Shown here: in pieces, positions 26,082-33,611 of the stretch
Numbering within the stretch: position 1 is the first letter of the stretch
How the letters are laid out: each line of letters opens with the position of its first letter
DNA from: Microbacterium soli
Lineage (GTDB): Bacteria > Actinomycetota > Actinomycetes > Actinomycetales > Microbacteriaceae
Assembly: GCF_039539005.1 (NCBI RefSeq)
Contig: NZ_BAABCP010000002.1
Location: 62,001-126,000, forward strand
Direction: 5' to 3'
Length of the DNA: 64,000 bases
Position numbers and translations under genes: made by a program
The notes under the pieces: generated by a model
Database searches by the model: none
Told to the model about the DNA's origin: nothing
What the model saw: the letters and a program-made list of their open reading frames with translations, nothing else

Positions 26082-26912
26082 ATGAATCTGCTCGAAGCAC
26101 TCTTCCTCGGCGTCGTCCAGGGACTCACCGAGTTCCTGCCGATCTCCTCCAGCGCCCACCTGCGCATCGTCGGCGCACTGCTGCCCTCGGGGGAGGACCC
26201 GGGAGCCGCGTTCACCGCCATCACGCAGATCGGCACCGAGGCCGCCGTCGTCGTGTTCTTCTGGCGCGACATCGTCCGCATCATCGGACGGTGGTTCCGG
26301 TCTCTGTCCGGCGGGGTGCCACGGGACGACCCGGATGCCCGGATGGGGTGGCTCATCATCCTCGGCAGCATCCCGATCGTCGCGCTGGGACTGGCCCTCC
26401 AGGACCGGATCGAGACGACCCTGCGCTCTCTGTGGATCGTCGCGATCATGCTGATCGGGTTCGGACTGCTCCTCGGCATCGCCGACCACATCGGCGCCAA
26501 GCGGCGGAGGCTCGACCAGCTCACCTACCCGCACGGCATCGCATACGGCATCGCGCAGGCACTCGCGCTGGTGCCGGGCGTCTCCCGGTCCGGCGGCACG
26601 ATCACCATGGGGCTGTTCCTCGGTTACGAACGCGCGGCCGCCGCACGATACGCATTCCTGCTGGCCATCCCCGCAGTGTTCGGCAGCGGCTTCTACCAGT
26701 TGGTCAAGCACGGCGGCGATGCCGACCAGTACTTCAGCCTGTGGGAGACCTTCGCGGCCACGGGCATCGCCTTCGTGGTCGCGCTGGGGGTCATCGCGTT
26801 CTTCATGAACTGGATCTCCAAACGCAGCTTCCTGCCGTTCGTCATCTACCGCGTGCTGCTGGGCGGCGTCCTCATCGCGCTGCTGTCCACCGGGCTGCTC
26901 GCACCGAGCTGA
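26082..26912 (+). CDS. uppP: undecaprenyl-diphosphate phosphatase
   Basis: A 276-residue integral membrane enzyme (BacA type) with seven to eight hydrophobic helices. Catalytic signatures are [14 protein letters not shown] near residues 14-27 and [20 protein letters not shown]. It regenerates undecaprenyl phosphate for peptidoglycan and other envelope polymers and confers bacitracin tolerance. A weak purine-rich site precedes the ATG. It follows the M20 gene by 48 nt. Confidence 0.95.
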   Translation: MNLLEALFLGVVQGLTEFLPISSSAHLRIVGALLPSGEDPGAAFTAITQIGTEAAVVVFFWRDIVRIIGRWFRSLSGGVPRDDPDARMGWLIILGSIPIVALGLALQDRIETTLRSLWIVAIMLIGFGLLLGIADHIGAKRRRLDQLTYPHGIAYGIAQALALVPGVSRSGGTITMGLFLGYERAAAARYAFLLAIPAVFGSGFYQLVKHGGDADQYFSLWETFAATGIAFVVALGVIAFFMNWISKRSFLPFVIYRVLLGGVLIALLSTGLLAPS

Positions 26913-26954
26913 TCGGCGCGTCCGGCGCGTCTCCGGAGCCGGGGTCGACGGCTC

Positions 26955-27797
26955 TCAGCGCTTGTCGGAGCCGTCGCCGCGCCGGCGCAGATAGCGCTCG
27001 AAGGCCTGCGCGATGGCATCCCCGGAGGCATCCGGCGAGTCCCAGGTGTCCCTGGTGCGCTCCAGCTGACGGATGTACTCGGTCATGTCGTCGTCCTCGG
27101 CGGCCGCGGCGTCGATCGACGCCTCCCACGCGGCGGCCTCGGTGCGCAGATGCTCGCGCGCGGGCCCCACGCCGGTGAGCTCCTCGAGCCTGTCCAGCAG
27201 CGCCAGGGTCGCCTTCGGCGACGGCGTCGCGGAGGCGACGTAGTGCGGCACACTCGCCCATAGGCTCGCCGTGGGGATGCCGGAGTCCTCGGCGAAGTGC
27301 TCGAACACGCTGAGGATGCCCACGGGCCCCTCGTAGGTCGACTTGTCCAGGCCGTGCGCCTCGCGGACCCGGTCGTTCTGGCTGGCGGCGAAGATGGAGA
27401 TCGGCCGGGTGTGCGGGACATCCGAGAGCATCGCGCCGAGGGTGATCAGCCCCGTGACGTCATCCCGCAGGGCGACGTCGAGGAGCTCCGTGGCGAAGGC
27501 CTGCCAGGCACGGGCGGGCTCGGCGCCGGTGAGCAGCCACAGCTCGGGTCCGTCGGTGACGGCTGTGGGGCGCCACAGGGCGGCCTCCGGCCACTGCAGC
27601 CGACGGCGTCCCGATGCGTCGGTCCGCGTCGACGGGCGGGTGTACTGGTAGTCGAAGTACAGCTCGGGGTCGACGGTGTGCACCCGCTCGTATGAGCCGG
27701 TGCCGCGCAGCGCGGCGATGGCGCCGCTGGCAGCCTCGCCGGCGTCGTTCCAGCCGTCGAACGCGGCGACGATGATCCGTGAGCCGAGAACGTCCAC
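26955..27797 (-). CDS. PAC2 family protein
   Basis: A 280-residue member of the PAC2 (proteasome assembly chaperone 2-like) family: VLGSRIIVAAFDGWNDAGEAASGA at the start, LLTGAEPARAWQAF, GLITLGAMLSDVPHTRP, and EGPVGILSVFEHFAEDSGIPTASLWASVPHYV. In actinobacteria it commonly sits at the edge of the Pup-proteasome region, as here, though its role in bacteria is unproven. A GTG start is chosen because AGGAAGGGGA lies just upstream. Confidence 0.87.
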   Translation of the reverse strand: MDVLGSRIIVAAFDGWNDAGEAASGAIAALRGTGSYERVHTVDPELYFDYQYTRPSTRTDASGRRRLQWPEAALWRPTAVTDGPELWLLTGAEPARAWQAFATELLDVALRDDVTGLITLGAMLSDVPHTRPISIFAASQNDRVREAHGLDKSTYEGPVGILSVFEHFAEDSGIPTASLWASVPHYVASATPSPKATLALLDRLEELTGVGPAREHLRTEAAAWEASIDAAAAEDDDMTEYIRQLERTRDTWDSPDASGDAIAQAFERYLRRRGDGSDKR

Positions 27798-27909
27798 CGT
27801 TCCCCTTCCTGTGCGACCCGAAACCCTGTCTGCGGCCCCGGGGATATTCCTCCAGGCTAGCTTCCCGACGCCGGTGCGGGGTGTCAGACGTCTCATCGGA
27901 GTGCCCGGC

Positions 27910-27923
27910 TAGCATGGGTTCAG
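27910..27923 (+). promoter_or_regulatory. -10 box of leaderless HAD transcript
   Basis: TAGCAT (27910-27915), 7 nt, then GTG at 27923. The ATG at 27914 lies within the -10 element itself and so would not be transcribed from this promoter. Confidence 0.6.
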
Positions 27924-28597
27924 TGAGCAGCAAGCCCAGCGCAGTCCTGTGGGACATGGACGGAACCCTCGTCGACACCGAGCCGTACTGGATGAGCGCC
28001 GAGACGGCCCTGGTCGAGTTCTACGGCGGCACCTGGACCCACGAGGACGCGCTGGAGCTGGTCGGCAGCGGTCTGCACGGCAGTGCGGTGATCCTGCAGC
28101 GCCATGGCGTGCGCATGGAGGCGGATGCCATCGTGCAGCGCCTCACCGACGATGTCGCCGCCCGGCTGCGGACCGAGGGCGTCCCGTTCCGGCCCGGTGC
28201 GCGCGCACTGCTCTCGGAGCTGAAGGCGGAGGGCATCCCGTCCGCTCTCGTGACGATGTCGTTGAAGCGCATGGCGCGGGAGGTGGTCGCCCTCATCGAC
28301 TTCCCGGCGTTCGAACTCGTCCTCGGCGGCGATGAGGCGCCCCGGCCGAAACCTCATCCGGATCCGTATCTGCAGGCGGCGCGGATGCTGGGGATCGACA
28401 TCGCGGATGCCGTGGTCATCGAGGACTCGATGACGGGAGTCGCCGCAGGGCGGGCATCCGGAGCGGTGACCCTCGGTGTTCCGCACATCGTCCCGCTGGA
28501 CGGGTCGGCGGCGCACGAGCTGTGGCCGAGTCTCGACGGACGCACCGTCGCCGACATCCGTGCGCTGCACGCACGCCACTCGAAAGAGGCCGCATAG
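27923..28597 (+). CDS. HAD-superfamily hydrolase (phosphoglycolate-phosphatase-like)
   Basis: A 224-residue HAD phosphatase. Motif I is WDMDGTLVDTE, with the nucleophile and acid Asp residues near 11 and 13; motif II is the Thr in ALVTMS; motif III/IV is RPKPHPDPYLQAA ... VVIEDSMTGVAAG. The cap domain lies between motifs I and II, as in beta-phosphoglucomutase relatives. The substrate is unknown. The GTG start is preferred over the ATG nine bases upstream because of the -10 box position. Its stop overlaps the trmI start by 1 nt. Confidence 0.87.
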   Translation: MSSKPSAVLWDMDGTLVDTEPYWMSAETALVEFYGGTWTHEDALELVGSGLHGSAVILQRHGVRMEADAIVQRLTDDVAARLRTEGVPFRPGARALLSELKAEGIPSALVTMSLKRMAREVVALIDFPAFELVLGGDEAPRPKPHPDPYLQAARMLGIDIADAVVIEDSMTGVAAGRASGAVTLGVPHIVPLDGSAAHELWPSLDGRTVADIRALHARHSKEAA

Positions 28598-29607
28598 TGG
28601 ACGCGAGCCGGCCCAGAGGCCCGTTCCGGGAGGGCGACCGCGTGCAGTTGACCGGGCCCAAGGGCAGGATGCACACCATCACGCTCCGTGCGGACGGGAA
28701 GCTGCACACCCACCACGGCGAGCTCGCCCACAGCGCGCTCATCGGACAGCCGGACGGCTCTGTGGTCACCAACAGCGGAGGGCACGACTACCTGGCACTC
28801 CGCCCGCTGCTCCGTGACTTCGCGATGTCGATGCCCAGAGGCGCGGCGATCGTCTACCCGAAGGACTCCGCGCAGATCGTCATGCAGGCCGACATCTTCC
28901 CCGGTGCGGTGGTGGTCGAGGCCGGCGTGGGGTCCGGTGCCCTCTCGCTGGCTCTGCTGCGGGCGATCGGCGCCGAGGGGCGACTGACCTCGTTCGAGCG
29001 CAGGGAGGACTTCGCCGAGGTCGCGAAGGCCAACGCGGAGACGTTCTTCGGGAAGCTCCCGACCAACTGGCGCGTCACCATCGGGGATCTCGCCGAGCAG
29101 CTGCCCGCGCAGGTCGCGACCGGTTCCGTCGACAGGGTGGTCCTCGACATGCTCGCGCCCTGGGAGTGCATGGGCGCCGTAGCGGATGCGCTCACGCCCG
29201 GAGGCGTGGTCATCTGCTACGTGGCGACCGTCACGCAGCTGTCCAGGATCGCCGAGTGCATTCGCGGGATGGGCCTGTTCACCGACCCGGAGGCCTCCGA
29301 GACGATGGTGCGGGGCTGGCATGTGGAGGGCCTCGCCGTGCGACCCGATCACCGCATGGTCGCGCACACCGGCTTCCTGGTCACCGCCCGCCGTCTGGCA
29401 CCGGGCGCCGTGCTGCCGGATGTGCGGCGCCGCGCCTCGAAGACCCGCTACGGCGACGAGGACGTCGAACTGTGGACCCCGGGCGCCCTCGGAGACCGTG
29501 AGATCACCGACAAGAACCTGCGCAAGCGCGTTCGCGAGGCCCGGAGGGCAGCCGAAGGTGCGCGCTACGCGGCCGCGTCGCGTGAGGACGCCGCGGCTTC
29601 GGAATAG
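28597..29607 (+). CDS. trmI: tRNA (adenine-58-N1)-methyltransferase
   Basis: A 336-residue Rossmann methyltransferase. An N-terminal beta domain (FREGDRVQLTGPKGRMHTITL) precedes the SAM loop VVVEAGVGSGALSLALLRA near residue 107, then VVLDMLAPWECM with the catalytic Asp, and LTPGGVVICYVATVTQL. It makes m1A58 in the T-loop of tRNA. A GTG start overlaps the HAD stop by one base. In many actinobacteria this gene leads into arc/mpa-dop-pup; here the next gene is the FKBP-like lipoprotein. Confidence 0.93.
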   Translation: MDASRPRGPFREGDRVQLTGPKGRMHTITLRADGKLHTHHGELAHSALIGQPDGSVVTNSGGHDYLALRPLLRDFAMSMPRGAAIVYPKDSAQIVMQADIFPGAVVVEAGVGSGALSLALLRAIGAEGRLTSFERREDFAEVAKANAETFFGKLPTNWRVTIGDLAEQLPAQVATGSVDRVVLDMLAPWECMGAVADALTPGGVVICYVATVTQLSRIAECIRGMGLFTDPEASETMVRGWHVEGLAVRPDHRMVAHTGFLVTARRLAPGAVLPDVRRRASKTRYGDEDVELWTPGALGDREITDKNLRKRVREARRAAEGARYAAASREDAAASE

Positions 29608-29617
29608 ACTGGGGCGC

Positions 29618-30526
29618 GTGCGTAAAACGACCGCGGCCCTGTCCGCTCTCGCCCTGTCCGCTCTCGTCCTGACCGGGTGCGGGTCGGCTCCGGCAACCAG
29701 CGACCCCGGGTGTGCGCGCGGCGACTCGCGCGCACTGGAGATGGCGGTGAACGCGACGGGTGACATCGGCTCGCCCACCGTGAACCTCACCTCGCCCGTG
29801 GTGACCTCGCAGGTGCTGCACGCCGACCTCGTCGCGGGCGAGGGTCCCGTCGTCCGCACGCCCCAGCAGAACGTCGTCGCCGTCGTCACGCTGCTGAGCG
29901 GGTCGACCGGGCAGGTGCTCCAGACCGCTCCCGTGATCTGGTCCTCCGACCTGATGGACGCGCAGCTGGGTGCGGGCGGCGCCGCCCTCGCATGCGCCGC
30001 GGAGGGGTCGCGAGTCGCCTTCGCGGTGCCCGCCGGGGATCTCCCCGACGGCATGGCGGAGCAGGCGGGCCTGCGACCCGACAGTGGTCTGGTCGGCACC
30101 ATCGACATCCAGGAGGTGCTGCTTCCCCACGCAGAGGGGCGCGACGTCTTCAACGACGCGCACGGCCTGCCGACGGTGGTGCGTGCCGCTGACGGCCGCC
30201 CCGGCATCATCATCCCGGATGCGGCAGCACCGAAGAAGGCCGTCACGCAGACGCTCATCGAAGGGCGGGCGGACGCTGTCGGCGACGGCACCGCGATGTT
30301 CCAGTACACGGCGGTGGACTGGACCGATCGGACCGTCACCCGCTCGTCCTGGGACTCCGGCGTCGTGTTCGACGGCTCCGCACTGCCCGAAGAGGTCATG
30401 GATGCGGTGTCGGCGGCGACGGTCGGCTCGCAGCTGCTGGTGATCGTCCCCGGTGAGGACGCGGATGCCACCGCGTACGTCGTCGACGTCCTCGGTATCC
30501 TCCCCCCGGAGTTGGTCCGGGGATGA
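29618..30526 (+). CDS. lipoprotein with two degenerate FKBP-type domains
   Basis: A 302-residue protein. It has a lipoprotein signal peptide (basic n-region, ALSALALSALVL, lipobox LTGC with Cys near residue 20), then two FKBP-like repeats at about 75-170 and 210-295. Each keeps the beta-strand pattern and a final V-DVLGIL/IDIQEVL strand, but the aromatic active-site residues of true peptidyl-prolyl isomerases are mostly absent, so catalysis is doubtful. GTG start, with TAGACT 7 nt upstream (leaderless). It overlaps pafB by 4 nt. FKBP-family genes precede pafB in many actinobacteria. Confidence 0.8.
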   Translation: MRKTTAALSALALSALVLTGCGSAPATSDPGCARGDSRALEMAVNATGDIGSPTVNLTSPVVTSQVLHADLVAGEGPVVRTPQQNVVAVVTLLSGSTGQVLQTAPVIWSSDLMDAQLGAGGAALACAAEGSRVAFAVPAGDLPDGMAEQAGLRPDSGLVGTIDIQEVLLPHAEGRDVFNDAHGLPTVVRAADGRPGIIIPDAAAPKKAVTQTLIEGRADAVGDGTAMFQYTAVDWTDRTVTRSSWDSGVVFDGSALPEEVMDAVSAATVGSQLLVIVPGEDADATAYVVDVLGILPPELVRG

Positions 30527-31518
30527 CCCCGGCGCGGATCCCCGCGGAGGAGCGCCTGACGAACCTCGTCGTGGCGCTGATGGCCACGGAGATCGGGCTG
30601 ACCAAGAAGCAGATCCTCGACAACGTCTCCGGCTATCGTCAGCGGATCGAGGAGGGAAAGAGCGTCGACTCGCTCGAGAAGATGTTCGAGCGGGACAAGG
30701 AGGATCTGCGGGCGCTGGGGATGCCCGTCGAGACCATCGGCGACCCTGCCGACCCGCAGGATCTCCGCGAGGCCAGGTACCGCATCCCGCAGGCGGAGTA
30801 CGACCTCCCGCCCGACATCGAGTTCACCGCGGCGGAACTGGCGGTGCTCAAACTCGCCGGCAGCGTGTGGCGCAGTGAGTCGGTGTCCGCGGATGCGCAG
30901 GCCGGGGTCCGCAAGATCCGCGCGCTGGGCATCGACGGCGACGAGCCCATCATCGGCTTCGCTCCGCGCATCGACACGCGGGACCCCGCCTTTCCGGCGC
31001 TTCAGGAGGGGATCGAGCGCAATCGCGTCGTCGCGTTCGAGTATCTCAAACCAGGGGAGTCGGCACCCACGCACCGGCGGGTTCGCCCGTTGGCGCTCGT
31101 GGAGTACGAGTCGCGCTGGCATCTGTTCGGCATCGACGTCGATGCCGACGCCGAGCGCACCTTCCTGCTCAGCCGCATCATCAGCGAGGTGAAGGTCACC
31201 GCGAAGACCTTCGATCCCGCGCCTCGCGAGGGTGCCGCCACCAGGGCGCTGACGGGCCTCGAACAGTTCGCGGCCTCCCAGTCCGCGCTGTTGGAGGTGA
31301 CCCCGGGCACCGAGGCGGCTCTGCGGTTGGGCCGACGGGCGGTGCCGGCCGCGCAGGGCATCAGGGTGAGCTACGTGGACCGGCACATCTTCGCCGACGA
31401 GCTGGCCGGCTACGGTCCGGAGGTGCGCGTGGTGGAGCCGGACGACCTTCGTGACCTCGTGATCCAGCGCCTGCAGGCCATCGTGGCCTCTCACGCGCAT
31501 CCGGAGGGCCGAGCATGA
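30523..31518 (+). CDS. pafB: WYL-domain transcriptional regulator PafB
   Basis: A 331-residue regulator: an N-terminal winged helix (RLTNLVVALMATEIGLTKKQIL), a middle linker, and a WYL domain (VVAFEYLKPGESAPTHRRVRPLALVEYESRWHLFGID) followed by a WCX extension. PafB and PafC act together to activate the LexA-independent DNA-damage response in mycobacteria. The first gene overlap is with the lipoprotein, the second with pafC, giving a tight co-translated pair. No pupylation genes accompany it. Confidence 0.92.
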   Translation: MTPARIPAEERLTNLVVALMATEIGLTKKQILDNVSGYRQRIEEGKSVDSLEKMFERDKEDLRALGMPVETIGDPADPQDLREARYRIPQAEYDLPPDIEFTAAELAVLKLAGSVWRSESVSADAQAGVRKIRALGIDGDEPIIGFAPRIDTRDPAFPALQEGIERNRVVAFEYLKPGESAPTHRRVRPLALVEYESRWHLFGIDVDADAERTFLLSRIISEVKVTAKTFDPAPREGAATRALTGLEQFAASQSALLEVTPGTEAALRLGRRAVPAAQGIRVSYVDRHIFADELAGYGPEVRVVEPDDLRDLVIQRLQAIVASHAHPEGRA

Positions 31519-32504
31519 GCACCGCACCGCTGCTGGCGGCCGACCGCGTGCGCCTGTACCTGACGCTCGTCCCATACCTCCTCGAGCGCGGCCAGGTCAC
31601 CCTCGACGAGGCGGCCGCAGAGTTCGGGGTGACCCGCGCGCAGATGCGTGCGATGGTGGAGAAGCTCACCGTCATCGGTCTGCCCGGTGAGGCGGGATAC
31701 TGGCAGCTCCCGCAGGAGATGTTCGACATCGACTGGGAGCTGCTCGACCAGCACGACATCATCGAGATCACCAACGACGTCGCGCTGCGCAGGGTGCCGC
31801 GCTTCACGGCGCGGGAGGCCGCCGCGCTCCTGGCGGGGCTGCAGTTGGTCGCGGCGGTGCCGGCCGTCGCCGATTCGGAGCTGGTCTCGGGCCTGATCGC
31901 CAAGCTCTCCCGCGGCTCCGCGGACGCCCCGCCGGAGCTCGTGATCGCGCCCGTTCGCGTCACGGAGGTGCAGCGGGCGGTGTCCCGCGCGCTGCACGAC
32001 GGTGTGGCCGTGTCGTTCCGGTATCAGGCACCCGATGCGCAGCCCACCATCCGGACCGTCGACCCGTTGCAGCTCAAGATGACCGACGGTCAGTGGTACC
32101 TGCAGGGCTGGTGCCATCTGCGCCAAGCCATGCGCACGTTCCATCTGGACCGGGTGAGCGATCCGCAGCTGACGGACATTCCCATCACGCACGCCGACGC
32201 ACCGATTCCGGCCGAGATCGGCGGCGGGACGGCATCCGATCACGTCACGGTGCGACTGCCGGAGCGGATGCTGCCGTTGCTGCTGGGCGCGTTCCCCCAT
32301 GAGGAGATCGAGAGGACGGAGGCCGGTGTGACGGTGCGGATCGGCATGGCGGACCCGCGGGGAGTCAAACGGATCGCCGGTCGGTTCGGCGGTGCGCTGG
32401 AGGTGCTGGATCCGCCCAGCGCGCGAACCGCCACACGGGAGTGGGCGGCAGCCGGTCTGGATCTCTATGGTGTACCTCGGGCGGACGATGCCCGGGTAGA
32501 CTGA
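31515..32504 (+). CDS. pafC: WYL-domain transcriptional regulator PafC
   Basis: A 329-residue partner of PafB. The N-terminal HTH is QVTLDEAAAEFGVTRAQMRAMVEKL, and the WYL domain is VSFRYQAPDAQPTIRTVDPLQLKMTDGQWYLQGWCH. It overlaps pafB by 4 nt (ATGA). The two form a heterodimeric activator of DNA-repair genes in mycobacteria. The stop codon TGA overlaps the -10 box of the tatA promoter. Confidence 0.92.
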   Translation: MSTAPLLAADRVRLYLTLVPYLLERGQVTLDEAAAEFGVTRAQMRAMVEKLTVIGLPGEAGYWQLPQEMFDIDWELLDQHDIIEITNDVALRRVPRFTAREAAALLAGLQLVAAVPAVADSELVSGLIAKLSRGSADAPPELVIAPVRVTEVQRAVSRALHDGVAVSFRYQAPDAQPTIRTVDPLQLKMTDGQWYLQGWCHLRQAMRTFHLDRVSDPQLTDIPITHADAPIPAEIGGGTASDHVTVRLPERMLPLLLGAFPHEEIERTEAGVTVRIGMADPRGVKRIAGRFGGALEVLDPPSARTATREWAAAGLDLYGVPRADDARVD

Positions 32505-32528
32505 ACCGCAACCGACCCACAAGAGGAG
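32497..32528 (+). promoter_or_regulatory. tatA promoter -10 and ribosome binding site
   Basis: TAGACT (32497-32502) runs into the pafC stop codon. With usual spacing, transcription would start near 32509, giving a leader of about 25 nt that includes AAGAGGAG (32521-32528) 6 nt before the tatA ATG. Unlike many genes here, this one is led. Confidence 0.5.
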
Positions 32529-32534
32529 TTCTCC

Positions 32535-32792
32535 ATGGGCAATCTCTTCGCAGGCCCGCACCTGTGGATCATCCTGATCATCATCCTGCTTCTGTTCGGC
32601 GCGGCGAAGCTGCCTGCGCTGGCGAAGAGCCTCGGCCAGTCCGCTCGTGTCTTCAAGGGCGAGATGAAGGCGATGAAGGAGGACGACGCGCCGGAATCCG
32701 GCACGGACAGCGCCCCGGCCGCATCGACCGGCACCGAGACCGCGGCGGCCGAGAGTCCTGCCGACCAGGACACGCCGCCTCGAGCCTCGTAG
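32535..32792 (+). CDS. tatA: Sec-independent translocase subunit TatA
   Basis: An 85-residue protein: a single N-terminal membrane helix (LWIILIIILLLFG), the FG-hinge with AAKLPALAKSLGQS, an amphipathic helix, and an acidic, Ala/Ser/Thr-rich tail. It forms the variable-size pore of the twin-arginine pathway that exports folded proteins. tatC follows 3 nt downstream. Confidence 0.95.
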   Translation: MGNLFAGPHLWIILIIILLLFGAAKLPALAKSLGQSARVFKGEMKAMKEDDAPESGTDSAPAASTGTETAAAESPADQDTPPRAS

Positions 32793-32795
32793 GTC

Positions 32796-33611
32796 GTGAC
32801 GGAACTGAGCGTCGACGCGCCGTCCGAAGGGAGGCACGATCGACGGATGTCGCTGGGCGAGCACCTCCGTGAGGCTCGCAGACGCCTGATCATCGCGGTC
32901 ATCGGCCTCGCCGTGGGCATGGTCATCGCGTTCATCATCACCGATCACGTCATCAAGTTCATGGCGATCCCCATCGAGATCATCAACGAGGAACGCGGCA
33001 AGGAATTCGCCGAGCTGATGTTCACCAAGATCACCTCGGGGTTCAACCTGCGCATCCGGATGGCGCTGTCGATCGGCCTGCTGCTGTCCGCCCCGGTGTG
33101 GCTGTGGCAGATCTGGGCCTTCGTCATGCCCGGCCTGACGAAGAAGGAGATCAAATACACGGTCGCCTTCATGAGCGCCGCCGTGCCGCTGTTCTTCGCG
33201 GGCGGGTTCGTGGCCATCTGGGTCGCCCCGCACGTCATCGAGGTCATGTCGGGATTCGTGCCCGAGGTGGGCAAGAACTTCCTGGACTCGGACTACTACT
33301 ACGACTTCATCCTCAAGTTCATCCTCGTCATCGGCGTCTCCTTCGTGCTGCCCGTCTTCATGGTGGCGTTGAACATCGCGGGCGTGCTCAGCGGGCGGAC
33401 GATGCTCAAGGGCTGGCGTGTCGCCGTCCTCGTCGCAGCGCTCTTCGCGGCGATCGCGACGCCGGCGGCCGACATCACCTCGATGTTCCTGCTCGCGGGG
33501 ATCCTGATCGTGCTGTACTTCGCCGCTGCGCTCCTGTCGCTCCTGTTCGACCGGCGCAAGCGCAACCGGCAGATCGCGTCGGGGCTCGATCCCGATGCCT
33601 CTGCCGCATGA
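32796..33611 (+). CDS. tatC: Sec-independent translocase subunit TatC
   Basis: A 271-residue membrane protein with six predicted helices. The N-terminal MSLGEHLREARRRLI is the signal-recognition site, and LLSAPVWLWQIWAFVMPGL and FILVIGVSFVLPVF are typical. It binds the twin-arginine signal. The annotated GTG start is 3 nt after tatA; the internal Met at about residue 18 (32847) matches the usual start of many TatC proteins and is an alternative. The stop overlaps helY by 4 nt. Confidence 0.95.
   Translation: MTELSVDAPSEGRHDRRMSLGEHLREARRRLIIAVIGLAVGMVIAFIITDHVIKFMAIPIEIINEERGKEFAELMFTKITSGFNLRIRMALSIGLLLSAPVWLWQIWAFVMPGLTKKEIKYTVAFMSAAVPLFFAGGFVAIWVAPHVIEVMSGFVPEVGKNFLDSDYYYDFILKFILVIGVSFVLPVFMVALNIAGVLSGRTMLKGWRVAVLVAALFAAIATPAADITSMFLLAGILIVLYFAAALLSLLFDRRKRNRQIASGLDPDASAA

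Noticed and set aside
28354..31575. A minus-strand open frame of over 1,000 codons opposite trmI, the FKBP lipoprotein and pafB
   Set aside because: It is a high-GC shadow: the plus strand carries recognised proteins throughout, and the antisense translation is His/Arg/Gly-rich with no domain.
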